A stretch of DNA of 64,000 nucleotides from Budorcas taxicolor. Lineage: Eukaryota; Chordata; Mammalia; Artiodactyla; Bovidae. The notes under the pieces are model-generated. The model worked only from the letters and a program-made list of their open reading frames with translations. It ran no database searches and was not told the DNA's origin. The translations under genes and the position numbers were made by a program. The DNA lies in contig NC_068935.1 of the NCBI RefSeq assembly GCF_023091745.1, positions 18,025,775 through 18,089,774 on the forward strand. Direction: 5' to 3'. Shown here one piece after another: positions 21,911 through 33,719 of the stretch (position 1 is its first letter; the number at the start of each line of letters is the position of its first letter).

Positions 21911-22383
21911 GGAGAGGCCTAAAGATGGGGAATTTTGCCTTTACTGAAACAGCCACTGACTCTAACCCCTCTGTGTCTAATTAGGGCACTTTTCAAAACT
22001 GCTGTTTCTAATGGGCTTCCCAAGCTTAGTAGGTTTATCACTTTTCTGCCTCAGTCACTCCTTTTTTTGTTAAACTGTTGTGTCTTACCTTAGAGGAAGG
22101 AGGTGGCCTGGTGTTCTCTGCAGGCCTGAGAATTAGTACAGTGGCAATGGGTTCCTAGTGGTGCCAGCATCAGGCTGTTTCTTCTAGCCCTGTTCCCTAC
22201 CAGTTCCCAAGCCCCCAATTCAGTTCCAAATCTGGGGCTTTCTCTGAAGAGTCAGGTATAATTCCAGGTAGAGATTCTGGGCTGTTCTTCCCTGGGCCCC
22301 TTCCCCACACAGACAAGGTTTAGAGAGCTAACAGCTCTGCCTTCCACTGTGCCAGATTGTGGTAATAGTCACGTGCATGCCTG
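21911..22383. other. Unidentified intronic sequence
   Basis: No repeat or exon was recognised. Confidence 0.35.
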
Positions 22384-22598
22384 CTAAGTTGCTTCAGTCG
22401 TGTCTGACTCTTTGCTACCCCATGGACCGTAGCCCACCAGGCTCCCCTGTCCATGGGATTCTCCAGGCAAGAATACTGGAGTGGGTTTCCATTTCCTTCT
22501 CCAGGGGATCTTCCTGATGCAGGGATAGAACCCATGTCTCTTGCATCTCCTGCATTGGCAGAAGGGTTCTTTACCACTAATAGCACCTAGGAAGCCCC
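22384..22598 (-). mobile_element. Bov-tA SINE
   Basis: Antisense copy from CTAAGTTGCTTCAGTCGTG to CACCTAGGAAGCCCC. Confidence 0.92.
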
Positions 22599-22614
22599 AG
22601 TAATAGTCACAACT

Positions 22615-22800
22615 AATATGTATTGAATGCCCTGTGTGATCAGTGCTATGATTGGCATTCCCATTTTATAGATGAACACAATAACCTTCAGAGAGGTTTA
22701 AGTATCATGCCCAAGGCCACATAGCTAGAAAGTGGTCAAACTGGTACAGACATATAGGTTTGGCTGACTTCAAGGCTGGTGGTGTTAACTGTTAGGCTAG
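22615..22800 (-). mobile_element. MIR SINE fragment
   Basis: CCATTTTATAGATGAACACA, AAGTATCATGCCCAAGGCC, ATAGCTAGAAAGTGGTC: antisense MIR. Confidence 0.75.
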
Positions 22801-22833
22801 TGGAGCTTGTCATTCAAAGAGATTGTGTGTGTA

Positions 22834-22924
22834 TGTTAGTCACTCAGTCGTGTCCGACTCTTTGCCCCCATGGACTGTAGCCCACCAGACTCCTTTGTCC
22901 GTGGGATTATCCAGGCAAGAATAC
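22834..22924 (-). mobile_element. Bov-tA SINE, truncated
   Basis: GTTAGTCACTCAGTCGTGTC to TCCAGGCAAGAATAC; the tRNA-like half is absent. Confidence 0.85.
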
Positions 22925-23079
22925 AAAGAGATTACCAATTATATTTTTCCTATGGATGAAGAAAAGTCTGCCAACTTTCGGTAAGCCTATTTAAAGAATT
23001 AGAAGAGAAGAGTCCCATGTAGCAGAATTCTGTTCTACTGTGGGGTGGACTGTATTGGGAGACTTGCCAGTCACCAACA

Positions 23080-23190
23080 CTGCGAAGTCAGATAGGTTAC
23101 TTCCCTTCTCTGGGATTCACTTTCCACATCTGTGAATGAAGGTTTGACCAGATGATATCTAAGATCCCTCCCAACTCGTGCATTTGATGA
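23080..23190 (+). mobile_element. MIR (MIRb/MIR3-like) fragment
   Basis: GGTTACTTCCCTTCTCTGGG ... CCACATCTGTGAATGAAGG ... CAGATGATATCTAAGATCCC. Confidence 0.6.
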
Positions 23191-24659
23191 CACTTTGGTT
23201 CGTTTCTCACTTCCTGGCAGAATGGAAAAGTCAAGGAACTGGATGATGTACAAAGTGCATCAGAAGTGTAAAGGTGGGGAGAATCTCATAGTGCCTTCAG
23301 GAGCTTCCTGGATGGGTCAGTTAACCTCAAATGGCTTTACCATGCTTAGGCAGTTACACACGGGTTCTGATTTTCCTCGGGAGTTTATAAAGAAATAGTT
23401 TCTTTTCAGGTAGCTTCTTACCCACCTCAAAATTTAATCAGCTTTGTTAAAGTGGCAGTTATTTAATTTCAAGACTTGCTGTGGTGCTAAAAGTATTCTC
23501 TGAAGATCAAATAAAAACTGAAAGGGTAACAGGGCACTTAAATAGGGGGCACTCATGTTTTATTGCTCTGGGCTAGAATGATTAAAATGTGTGTTCTGTT
23601 TTGTAAGAGGGTTTGGGGTGATGGTGGTTTTTAGAAAGGAAGCAATCTGAACAGCAGGTTGTATGTGCAACTTTTATTTCCCTTCAGAGTTTAAGAGCAG
23701 GTTGACCCATAACTAGGTCTTGTGTAACTGACCTTTCCTTTATCTGTTTTGTCATCAAAAATCATCTTGTATTCAAGAACACTTAAAGTTAATAACCTAT
23801 AAAACCTATGTGGTCCTGCAGTTAGAAGGGTAGCTTGGATCTTCAAAAATATTTCTATGTTATTGTTGGGGTGTTTGGATGTGGATATTCTTGAACCTTG
23901 GATGGTACACGTAGCAGTCAGCTTGCATCAGGAAGGGCTGTGAGGGGCTGCCCCCAAAGCCAAGCTCTTGTTATCTCTTCTGCCATTCAGGTTAGGTACT
24001 GCCATTAGGGGGAACAAAATCATTTACTTGGGGACAGGGAAGGGGAAGCCCTGATGGGTGGTTTATGATGCCAGTGGGGCTTGGCACATAGTCAGTGCAG
24101 CACAAATGTGAGTCTTTGCTCACCAGTCCCAGATCAAAGCAGCTGGGGGTATTCATCGCTTGTGCACCATGAAGTCAGTCAGCTTGGCAGTGCTGCTGTG
24201 TAGAAGGAGTTAAATAAAAATCAGGAGACATCAAAACCCAAGTGGCATGCACATCCTGTTCTTCAGCTCCTGCCCGATTTTACCTTATTCATGATCACCT
24301 GGGTCTGTGTACACTCATAGGAGTGTGTGTCCCAGTCATGACTATCTTGGTTTTCAGAGAAGGAGAGGGTGAAATGAGGCTGCATAGGGGCAGTATTTCT
24401 GTGGGTTTTAAAAAAATAGTGCTCAGTCATGCCACGAAATGGCAGCAGCATTTTACCTGGTTACATCATGAACACTAACTTGGAAACCCTGCTGGTTTGC
24501 TGATTTTTCAGTCTTCTATTCACATGATGGTCGTGTGCGTCCCCACTGGAGTTGTGCCTTCTGGTCTCACAGAAGGAGAAATGACATGCATTGCTTCATA
24601 CACACAGTACCCACTTCCCCCCTTTATTTCTTTCTCTTCTAGCTTGGTTGCAGGGCTTT
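23191..24659. other. Unidentified intronic sequence
   Basis: No interspersed repeat or exon was recognised. Confidence 0.35.
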
Positions 24660-24868
24660 GCAGACAGATCTGGATTTGAAGCTAATTTCTGTCACTCCTG
24701 AGCTCTGTGCTTTAAGTAAGTCACCTAATCACTGTCTCATTTGTAGAATGGTGCTAAGAATTCTATGTCTCATTAGATTACAGAAAGAATTTAAATGAGT
24801 TAATATTGGTGAAGCCCTGAGAAAAGTGCATGGAACATAGTAGGTGCTCAAAGAAATATTAGTTATGG
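24660..24868 (+). mobile_element. MIR SINE fragment
   Basis: GTAAGTCACCTAATCACTG, TTTGTAGAATGGTGCTAAG, GCATGGAACATAGTAGGTGC in consensus order. Confidence 0.75.
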
Positions 24869-25351
24869 TCTATCCCCTTTCCCCCAAGAAATGGAGGCAG
24901 TAACAAATAACAGCCTTTCTTTGAATACCTCCAGAAACTCTCCTGGCATTAGTCTGCCCTAAGGGGCTGAGGTTTGCCTTGTCTTTTGATGATGAAGAGT
25001 AACCGTCAAGAACCGTCAAGAACTCTGGATCTTATCCTCACAGAAAGCTTGAAGTTGTTGACTTTAGCTGTCAGTTAAAAGAGTTGGGAAGATGGGGCGG
25101 AAATCTCCAGAGAAAAGGTGTGTGCTTTTGCTAATTGCACTGCAGACAGCAGGGTGTATGAGTAATGAGCTGTATGTTTGGTGTGGGAGTTCGGTGCCAA
25201 GCCTAAGGGACAACATGGCTGAGTTTCATTGGCTACTATGACAGGTGGCTCCCTGGCTTTTTTACCCATGAGATGTCAGAGTCCAAAAATTTGAACCTCA
25301 GGGCTCTTGATAATAGGCCTATTAACTATTTCTTCACAGTGATAATAACAA
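24869..25351. other. Unidentified intronic sequence
   Basis: Contains AACCGTCAAG twice in tandem near 25002-25021. Nothing else was recognised. Confidence 0.35.
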
Positions 25352-25427
25352 TTAGCATTTATTCAGCTTTTACTTTGTTCCAGGTACAAGTCTATTTTTT
25401 TTCCTTTATGCCTGTTCTTTGCCTTAT

Positions 25428-25464
<37 letters not shown>

Positions 25465-26125
25465 TTTACTTTATAATATTGTAGTGGTTTTGCCATACAT
25501 TGACATGAATCCGCCACAGGTGTACATATGTTCCCCATCCTGAACCCCCCTCCCACCTCCCTCCGCATCCTATCTCTCTGGGTCATCCCAGTGCACCAGC
25601 CCTGAGCACCCTGTATCATGCATCAAACCTGGTCTGGCGATTCATTTCACATATGATAATTTACATGTTTCAGTGTCATTCTCCCAAGTCATCCCACCCT
25701 CTCCCTCTCCCACAGAGTCCAAAAGACTGTTCTATACATCTGTGTCTCTTTTGCTGTCTCACATACAGGGTTATCGTTACCATCTTCCTAAATTCCGTAT
25801 ATATGCGTTAGTATACTGTATGGGTGTTTTTCTTTCTGGCTTACTTCACTCTGTATAATAGGCTCCAGTTTCATCCACCTCATTAGAACCATCAGCAGAC
25901 GAATGGATAAGAAAGCCGTGGTACATACACACAATGGAGTATTACTCAGCCATTAAAAAGAATACATTGGAATCAGGCACCGGTCTAAATGCTTTTTGCC
26001 TATGAACTCTTTTAATCTTCACAAGAATTTAAAAGGTAGGGCACAAAATAGCTAAATTGCTAGCCAGCTGGTGGTGAAGCTGGTTTTAGAAACTAGGTAG
26101 TCTGACACCAAACTCAGGGTCAGCT
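25352..26125 (-). mobile_element. MIR SINE interrupted by an L1
   Basis: The left piece (about 25352-25395, AGCATTTATTCAGCTTTTAC ... CCAGGTACAAG) and right piece (25977-26125, CGGTCTAAATGCTTTTTGCC ... GCTAGCCAGCTGGTGGTG) are successive antisense MIR segments. The L1 at 25421-25976 lies between them. Confidence 0.6.
25421..25976 (-). mobile_element. Young L1 3' end with 5' inversion (twin priming)
   Basis: 25421-25889 is antisense to the bovine L1 3' end. It starts in a TTA-type array (25433-25465) corresponding to the element's tail. From about 25890 to 25976 the upstream-adjacent L1 segment appears in sense (GAATGGATAAGAAAGCCG ... TACTCAGCCATTAAAAAG). The two parts are contiguous in the family sequence but inverted here, the usual outcome of twin priming. 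Confidence 0.85.
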
Positions 26126-26388
26126 CTCCTGTAAAGTCTCTGGTCTTTTTTTTTTTCCTTTTTAAATTACACATTGTAACGGTTATTTGCTGAGGTCCAG
26201 AAATACAGTTGATTTCTGTTCATTTTTTATCATAATCTACAATGCGTGAAACCTTTGTCTCTTCCTTTGGACTCATTTTATCTTTAATACCATTTTCTTG
26301 CCTTACCATTCTGGTTGAGACCTGTAATACAGTGTTTAACAGAAGTGGCACTAATAGATACCCTTGTCTTTTTCCCTGTCTTAAAGGG

Positions 26389-26583
26389 TGTGCGTGTGCT
26401 AAGTCTCTTCAGTCGTGTCAGACTCTTTGCAACTCTATGGACCGTAGCCTGCCAGGCTCCTGTGTCCATGGGATTTCCCAGGCAAGAATACTGGAGTGGG
26501 TTGCTGTGCCCTCCTCCAGGGGATCTTCCCAACCCAGGTCTCTTATGGTTACCTTCGTTGGCAGGCAGGTTCTAGCACCATGG
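26389..26583 (-). mobile_element. Bov-tA SINE inside L1
   Basis: GTGTGCTAAGTCTCTTCAGTC to GTTGGCAGGCAGGTTCTAGC, with a shortened middle. Confidence 0.88.
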
Positions 26584-26618
26584 AAACACTGAAGTGTTTC
26601 ACCATGAAGTGTGGTGTT

Positions 26619-26832
26619 GAAAGTGAAAAGTGAAAGTGTTAGTCACTCAGGCGTGTCAGATTCTTTGTGGCCCCATGGACTGTAGCCTGCCAGGCTCCTC
26701 TGTCCATGAGGTTCTCCAGGCAAGAATACTGGAGTGGGTAGCCATTCTCTTCTCCAGGGGATCTTCCCAACCCAGGCATTGAACCTGGGTCTCCTGTATT
26801 GCAGGCAGTTTCTTTACCGTCTGTTAACCAGG
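26619..26832 (-). mobile_element. Bov-tA SINE inside L1
   Basis: GTGAAAAGTGAAAGTGTTAG to CTTTACCGTCTGTTAACCAG; same orientation as the preceding copy, 35 bp away. Confidence 0.9.
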
Positions 26833-28260
26833 TGTTAAGCTGTAAAATTTTTGGTGATATCTTTTATTGGACTATAGAAGTTCACATCTATTCTGAGTTT
26901 GCTAAGTTGTTTGTTAGTCATAAATGGATGTTGCTTCTTATCAAACACTTATTCATCTGTTAAGGTGATCCTATTACTTTTGGTCTTTAATCTTTCAATG
27001 TGGTAAATCATGTTGATTTTCTAATACTAAACCAGCTTTGCATTCCTGAAATGAAATGACCTTGATCACGATGCATTGTCTTTCTTGTTCCTGGATATGA
27101 TTTGCTAGAATTAGATTTGGTGTTTTTACAACTGTTCAGAAATGAGTCTGGCTGTGGTTCCTTTCTCGTACTGTCCCTGTCAAGTTTTGGTTTTTATTAC
27201 TAGCTTCATAAAATGAGTTGGGTAATGCTTCCTCATTTTCTAAACTCTGGAATAGTTTGCAGAAGACGAGAGTTATTTGTTTCTTGAGTACTTGCTAGAA
27301 CTTGCCAGTAAAACTATCAGGGCTTTGGTGTCTTCTGTGGAAGGATTTTGGACTACTGCTTCAATTTCTTTCATGATGGTAGAAATTTTCAAGTATTCTA
27401 TTTCTTCTTTAATTGGTGTTAGTAATTTGTTTTTCTAAGAATGTGACCATTTTGCCTAAATGTTCATACTTAGAGGTTTAAAATGGTTAATAGCCTCTTA
27501 ACTATAGAAACTGCAGATATGAAAAAGGCAGCTCCCTTTTCATTGATAGTATTACTTATTTTAAAAAATCAACCTCACCAGAGATTTGTAAGTTTTGTTA
27601 TCTTTTCTAGGAAGCAATTTGGGCTTTATTAATCCTCTTTTTAGTATGAGTCTTATTTCTGCTAGTTAAAAAATTGTTCTGTAAACCAGTTTAAAATGTT
27701 TTCAGTTTTATACCTTGTTCTTTTTCTAACTTAAGTTGGATGCTTATTACTCATTTATTTTCAGACTTTATTTGACTAGAAGTATTGAAGGCTAATCATT
27801 TTGAGCCACGTGCTGCTTTAGCTGGATCCCACAGACTTTGGTATGCAGTATTTTGTTTGTTGTTAGTTCCAAGGATACTTGGAACTTGTTGTTAGTTTAT
27901 AATTTCCATGGTGATTTCTTAACCCATGGGGTATTTAGGATGTTTTTTTTTAACGTTGCTAAACCTTTTCTAAGTTATTTTGTTATTGATTTCTAACTTA
28001 GAAACATTGTGATCAGAGGATGTGGTCTGTGTGGTCTGATTCTTTGAAATTTGATGCTCTGTGGCCCAGCATGAGGCTGGTGTCCACTAGATCAACCTTG
28101 TTAATGTTGCTCCTGTTTGACACCCCTACCCAGTTTTTCATTGGCTTACTCTTATCAGTTGTTGGGATAGTTAAAATTTACCACCACAAGGGTGGGCCAA
28201 TCTAGTTCTTTTAGTTCTGTCAACTTTTACTTTATGCATTTTACTGCTATGTTATTAGGG

Positions 28261-31200
28261 GTAGTAAGTTACTTTTCCCCTTTCTTTGTTAGGTCCATTA
28301 ATGAAATGCTCAAGATAGGTGTTCAAGACAGGCGCAACTTTGCCTGTAGGTAGATTAGTAAGGGTGACTTGGTGAAAGCAAAAGCATCCTTCTAGGGGGG
28401 CTGGGTAAATTGGATTTTGAGTTCCAGGGAAGAAACACATTTAAAATCCAAATTGCACCTTCCCAGGCATAGAATTAAATTCTTGAAGCAATTTGACTTT
28501 GCCAAACAAAATTAACACCCTCATATCCTCAAGAGCCAGAGGCTTTTTGTCATCATTAAAACAGTTTTGAAAGCTGTTTTGAAATACAGTCTTGGGTTGG
28601 GCAAGAGGTTGGGAAAGAGAGCTTTATTTCTCTTGGGCCATATAGACATTACTATTGGTTGGTCAGACAGGTTTCAGACCCTTAGGCACTCTGCTTCTTA
28701 TTGCCTAGCATTTTCTGTGGGATATGGCTCAAATTGAGTTACCTCTCTGCCTTTTAGTTTCAGTGGATGTAATTATGTGGGTAGTGCTCATTCCCCTTCC
28801 ACCTGACAGGGGTGAGGTGTGCAGAAATTGAGATAATAGTTGCATAGGGATTCTAAATAATTAATCAGCTCCTGCTCACTCTGCAGAAAGAAAATCAAGT
28901 CTGTGGGAGACAAGCACTCAGGAGGACCAAGCAACAGAAGTGATGGCAACAACTACACCTTTTATTAGATTCTCAAATAGAATCAGACCACATGAAGCTG
29001 GAAGTCATACAGAGAGACAAATTACATCTGGTCACATTTGGGTGGGAATAGAACTTTTCAGCTTCAGCTCTTGAGCCTGTGTAGTTCTGTGAAATCTCAT
29101 TTTCAGGCTCTGTTAGGGCAGCCCCTGGTTCTGATTGTATTTCTGAAATAAGCACTGTGAGCTGGTCCTCTTCACTAGTGCCTGCTTCCCTCTCAGAGAA
29201 TTGTAAAGAAGGAGGAGCAGGTGAGCCAGTTAGGACCCACTCTCATTATCTTTTGATTATAGAAGTAACATATGGTCATAGAGAAACAAAAAAAAAAAAA
29301 ACCCTTAAAAGTACAGGAATGTATAAAGAAAAGGGAAATTTCCTGGAAATCCATCTCCTCAACCCTATTCTTTTCCTTTTAAAGACTGTGGCTGATATCA
29401 AAGAATCTCTTCTCACCCTCTTGATTCTTTTCCTTCTGATTTGTTTTTATTTTGATATGAAAGAAATTCAAACCTAATGGTTATGGTGGTGAGGGAGGGT
29501 GGTTTTGGCTTCTACAGATTATGGCTGCGTGAAATAAAGGTCAGGGCTTGAAAATACCAATTGTTCATTCTTATTTTAAAAGGGTAAACTGTAAGGCAGG
29601 GAATAAGATTTTAGGTACTCATATCCTAATCCAGCTGTGTTTACATTTGTTAGGGGGATGGATAGACAAGCGGTACAGTCGAAGTAAGACCATTTTTGCA
29701 AAACTGCTTTGTTAATTAACAAGCTCTACAAATATGAGATTAGCATGAATGTTGTTGCTGACTCTGGGGGGATGGTCTTGTGTGTTTCTCTGAACAGTTA
29801 ATATCTGTCAGTGAGCCATTGCACAAGCAACTGGCCAAATGATATCCTGTGTCTCAGATGTTCCATCTATTTGCAATTCCAAAGCTTATTTAATTGCCCT
29901 CAGCTGCTTAATATATACCTCATCAATAGGATAGAGAAGCAGAACTTAGCCTTAGAGGATAAAGGTCAGAACAAGTGTAGGTTACTACTGATATGCCCTG
30001 TTCAATAGCCCACTCAATGCAGGGAATTGAAGAAGCATATAAGAAAGCATTACCCAGTACTGCCTTAAGTACAGTGGAGTGAGTGGCAGCACTCTATAAA
30101 CTGTTAAGCTGGGTAATAATGCAAAGGATCGATGTCATCATGACTGGGGAGATGGGCTGTCACTCAGCGGCTTAGCTGTGATATGCTTCCAGGCAATTCC
30201 ACAGGGCTTTTATAAGCCCCTTTCCTGTACATGTGCTAGAAAGTGCCACAGAAATACAGTCTCCTGATGACTGTAGAAGCCAGGCAGCAAAATTTAATAA
30301 GACATTTGTCAAGAAGATGGCAGATAATGACCAATTTTTGGTAGACAGATAGTTGTCTGCAGAAACAAAGCCTGTATTGAACTATTTTGGAGTGGGAAGA
30401 AGCATTGCTATGACAACAAATTACTTATATTTGATTTAGAAGAAGGAGAGGAGTGCAGCTTAATGGTTTAGAAAGCTCGTGAGAACAATTGTTGGCACTG
30501 GGTATATGTTAAAATATAAAATGTTAAGTATGATCTGTTAAATAATTGAGCACCTCAGTGCATTCTGTTTCCAATATCTCCTGTGAACCAATAAAATACA
30601 ACATAAATCAACTTCTAAAAAACAGCTACCAGAGTTACATGCAAATCATTCTGTTTTATAAAGTGCCCCAAGTGAAATTCCCAGCTTTCATTTGCTGAAA
30701 TGCCCCCCAAATATCGCGTGTTTAAAAGGAAAAAAGAAAAAACAGCCAAAACCCAGAGACCTGTTTACTATATTTTTCTTGCCTCCAGACCTGAAATTAT
30801 GGTAGTCTGAAGTTTCTCATTCTGTAGATGATTAATCTTTTTTTATGATTGGTAGTGTGTTTATTTGAAACGAAACTTGTCTTCAGACCATTTCCATCCT
30901 TTCACTGTGTTCATTCCTGAGAGAATGAGTAAACAGTGGTTTGTGTGAACTGGTTACTGCAGTACGCCTGGGGAAGCAGGCCTGAAGCAGATGCTGAGGG
31001 CTTAGAGAACCTGCAGAAAACCTGTGGACAGGAGGCTTTCTCTGACAAACCATCTTTCCTCTTTCTAAGGAAAAAACCAGAAGGACCATATTCCTTGGAG
31101 ATAGGATTTAGGGCCTTGACCATATTCTAAGGGTAGGTAGATCTAGTGACTCCTTAAGGGCCCTTGAGACAGAAGTGTCTAAAAGTTTTTGTTTACTTTT

Positions 31201-31474
31201 ATGCCTTTTCCTGCCCGTCCCTGCCCTTTACCCAATATCATCTCCCTGTACCCTTCTAGAATATAAATGAAAAGTAGGAGACAGGAAGAAGTTTGGAAGA
31301 TGAGGACTAACTTCACCAATAGAGGATTACCACCCTGAACTTTTAAACTGTCTCTCCAGGCAGAAGTCACAAATTTGCATATGGCCTCCCCTTTCCCTTG
31401 CAGGAGCAAATTTGATTGGTCATTATTACAGGAGACCATTTCATAGGGTTTCCTCAGAGGAGGTTTACTCATCC
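28261..31474. other. Long repeat-poor intronic segment
   Basis: The longest stretch without a recognisable interspersed repeat. 29490-31140 is A/T rich with a perfect octamer ATGCAAAT at 30639-30646 and several SOX/homeodomain-like words. It looks like ancient conserved non-coding DNA, but conservation cannot be measured here. No exon of TMEM164 was recognised. Confidence 0.4.
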
Positions 31475-32722
31475 CACATGCTAGCAAAGTAATGCTCAAA
31501 ATTCTCCAAGCCAGGGTTCAACAGTATGTGAACTGTGAACTTGCAGATGTTCAAGGTGGATTTAGAAAAGGCAGAGTAACCAGAGATCAAATTGCCAACA
31601 TTCGTTGGATCATCAAAAAAGCAAGAGTTCCAGAAAAACATCTGCTTTATTGACTACGTCAAAGCCTTTGACTGTGTGGATGACAGCAAACTGGAAAATT
31701 CTGAAAGAGATGGGAATACCAGACCACCTTACCTGCCTCCTGAGAAATCTGTATGCAGATCAAGAAGCAACAGTTAGAACTGGACATGGAACAGCAGACT
31801 GGTTCCAAATCATGAAAGGAGTACGTCAAGGCTGTATATTGTCACCCTGCTTATTTAACTTATATGCAGAGTACATCATGAGAAATGGCTGGGCTGGAAG
31901 AAGCACAAGCTGGAATCAAGATTGCTGGGAGAAATATCAATAACCTCAGATATGCAGATGACACCACCCTCATGGCAGAAAGCAAAGAAGAAAGACAGAA
32001 CCTCTTGATGAAAGTGAAAGAGGAGATTGAAAACTCAACATTGAGAAAGCTAAGATTGTGGCATCCGGTTCTATCACTTCATAGCAATTATATGGGGAAA
32101 CAGTGGAAACAATGAGAGACTTTATTTTCTTGGACTCCAAAATCACTGCAGATGGTGACTGCAGTCATGAAATTAAAAGATGCTTGCTCCTTGGAAGAAA
32201 ATCTATGTCCAGCCTAGACAGCATATTAAAAAGCAGAGGCATTACTTTGCCAAGAAAGGTCCGTCTAGTCAAGGCTGTGGTTTTTCCAGTGGTCATGTAT
32301 GGTTGTGAGAGTTGGACTATAAAGAAGCTGAGTGCCAAAGAATTGATGCTTTTGAACTGTAGTGTTGGAGAAGACTCTTGAGAGTCCCTTGGACTGCAAG
32401 GAGAACCAACCAGTCCATCCTAAAGGAAATCAGTCCTGAAGATTCATTGGAAGAACTGAAGCTGAAGCTGAAACTCCAATACTTTGGCCACCTGATGCGA
32501 AGAACTGACTCGTTTAAAAAGACCCTGATGCTGGGAAAGATTAAAGGCGGAGGGAGAAGGGGACAACAGAGGATGAGATGGTTGGATGACATCACCGACT
32601 TGATGGACATGGGTTCGAGTAAGCTCTGGGATTTGGTGATGGACAGGGAAGCCTGGTGTGCTGCAGTCCATGGGGTTGTACAGAGTTGGACACAACTGAG
32701 CGACTGAGCTGAACTGAACTGA
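31475..32722 (+). mobile_element. BovB (RTE) LINE, 5'-truncated ORF2 fragment
   Basis: About 1.25 kb of the 3' half of BovB. It includes the reverse-transcriptase motif region (RQGC...SPCLFNLYAEY, then YADDTT) and the C-terminal zinc-finger-like part, ending in the GAACTGAACTGAA tail. The frame is broken into four overlapping frames (from about 31605, 31885, 32103 and 32378), so at least three frameshifts; it cannot encode active enzyme. Confidence 0.93.
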
Positions 32723-32957
32723 ATTCACAAGAGGAAGTTTGGAAACAAGCCACATCTTAAGTTAATCTTCCCCTTTAAATGGGGAGTGGCCCAGAGTCAC
32801 AGCCGCTGATGAATCACAGACTTTGCCTGGCATTCAGTTTAAATTCCATCTTCTTAGGTGATCTGGTGATCATGTCAGATCATGTCCTATCTTCTTCATA
32901 AGCTTCTAGAGCCCCCAGTTACTTGCAGAATAAAATCTGAGGTTGTTAGCTTGTTCA
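32723..32957. other. Unidentified sequence, possibly L2
   Basis: CAGTTACTTGCAGAATAAAATC near 32919 is weakly L2-like. Confidence 0.3.
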
Positions 32958-32981
32958 TGTGTGTGTGTGTGTGTGTGTGTG
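32958..32981. repeat. (TG)12 microsatellite
   Basis: Uninterrupted TG dinucleotides directly adjoining the 3' end of an antisense Bov-tA. Confidence 0.95.
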
Positions 32982-33181
32982 GTAGTCATTCAGTTGTGTC
33001 TGACTCTTTGCAATACCATGGACTGTAGACCACCAGGCTCCTCTGTCCATGGGATTCCCTGGGCAAGAATACTGGAGTGGGTAGCCATTTCCTTCTCCAG
33101 GGGATCTTTCCAACCCAGGGATTGAACCCTGGTCTCCTGCACTGCAGACAGGTGCTTTACCATCTGAGCCACCAGGGAAGT
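32982..33181 (-). mobile_element. Bov-tA SINE
   Basis: GTAGTCATTCAGTTGTGTC to CCACCAGGGAAGTGG. The adjacent TG array is in the position of the SINE 3' tail. Confidence 0.92.
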
Positions 33182-33217
33182 GGCAGTACACCTTTTAGAA
33201 AACTATTGCAAAGTAAT

Positions 33218-33410
33218 GAAAGTGATAGTTGCTCAGTCATGTCCAACTCTTTGTGACCCATGGACTGTATAGTCCATGGGATTCTCCAGGCCAGAAAACT
33301 GGAGTAGGTAGCCTTTCCCTTCTCCAGGGGATCTTCCCAACCCAGGGATTCAACCCAGGTCTCCCACATTGCACATGGATTCTTTACCAGCTGAGTCACA
33401 AGGGAAGCCC
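33218..33410 (-). mobile_element. Bov-tA SINE with target-site duplication
   Basis: Flanked by ATTGCAAAGTAAT (33205-33217) and ATTGCAAATTAAT (33411-33423). Confidence 0.93.
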
Positions 33411-33458
33411 ATTGCAAATTAATACCTACTTACTATGGAAAATTTGAAAGATACAAGG

Positions 33459-33672
33459 GTTGGCAACATTTTTATGTAAGGGCCAGATAGTAGGTACTAT
33501 TTTGTCTTTGTCACTACTACTCAGATCTGCTCTTGTAGCACAGAATCAGCCATGGACAGTGACAGTATAGAAATGAACATGTGTTTGTGTTCCAGTAAAA
33601 CTTTATATACAAATCAATTAGTGGGTCAGATTTGGTGTGTGGGTCATAGTTTGGTGAGTCCTGGTATGGTGA
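33459..33672 (+). mobile_element. MER-type hAT element
   Basis: GGGTTGGCAACATTTTTATG ... GGGCCAGATAGTAGGTACT ... TTCCAGTAAAACTTTATAT ... TCATAGTTTGGTGAGTCCTGG is a well-known mammalian non-autonomous DNA transposon layout. I cannot fix the family name with certainty. Confidence 0.7.
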
Positions 33673-33719
33673 ATAAAAATCACCTGCAATCTTCTTACCA
33701 GAATGTTAATATTTTTGCT

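Larger units (their letters stand above)
26190..28260 (-). mobile_element. Old L1 ORF2 region, antisense, with two nested SINEs
   Basis: Antisense landmarks of mammalian L1 ORF2: AAATCATGTTGATTTTCTAA, CTTCATAAAATGAGTTGGG, ACAGAACAATTTTT-type motifs, CATTGTGATCAGAGGATGTG. It is full of stops and indels on the coding strand, so inactive. Two Bov-tA copies sit at 26389 and 26619. Confidence 0.8.

Noticed and set aside
27862..27905. Small perfect inverted repeat GTTCCAAG-GATA-CTTGGAAC
   Set aside because: Short palindrome inside an old L1 with a neighbouring small duplication; expected by chance in diverged repeat DNA.
28261..31474. Next TMEM164 exon in the repeat-poor segment
   Set aside because: I looked for a phase-0 exon continuing the protein after codon 130 and saw none. 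The region is A/T rich with stops in every frame.
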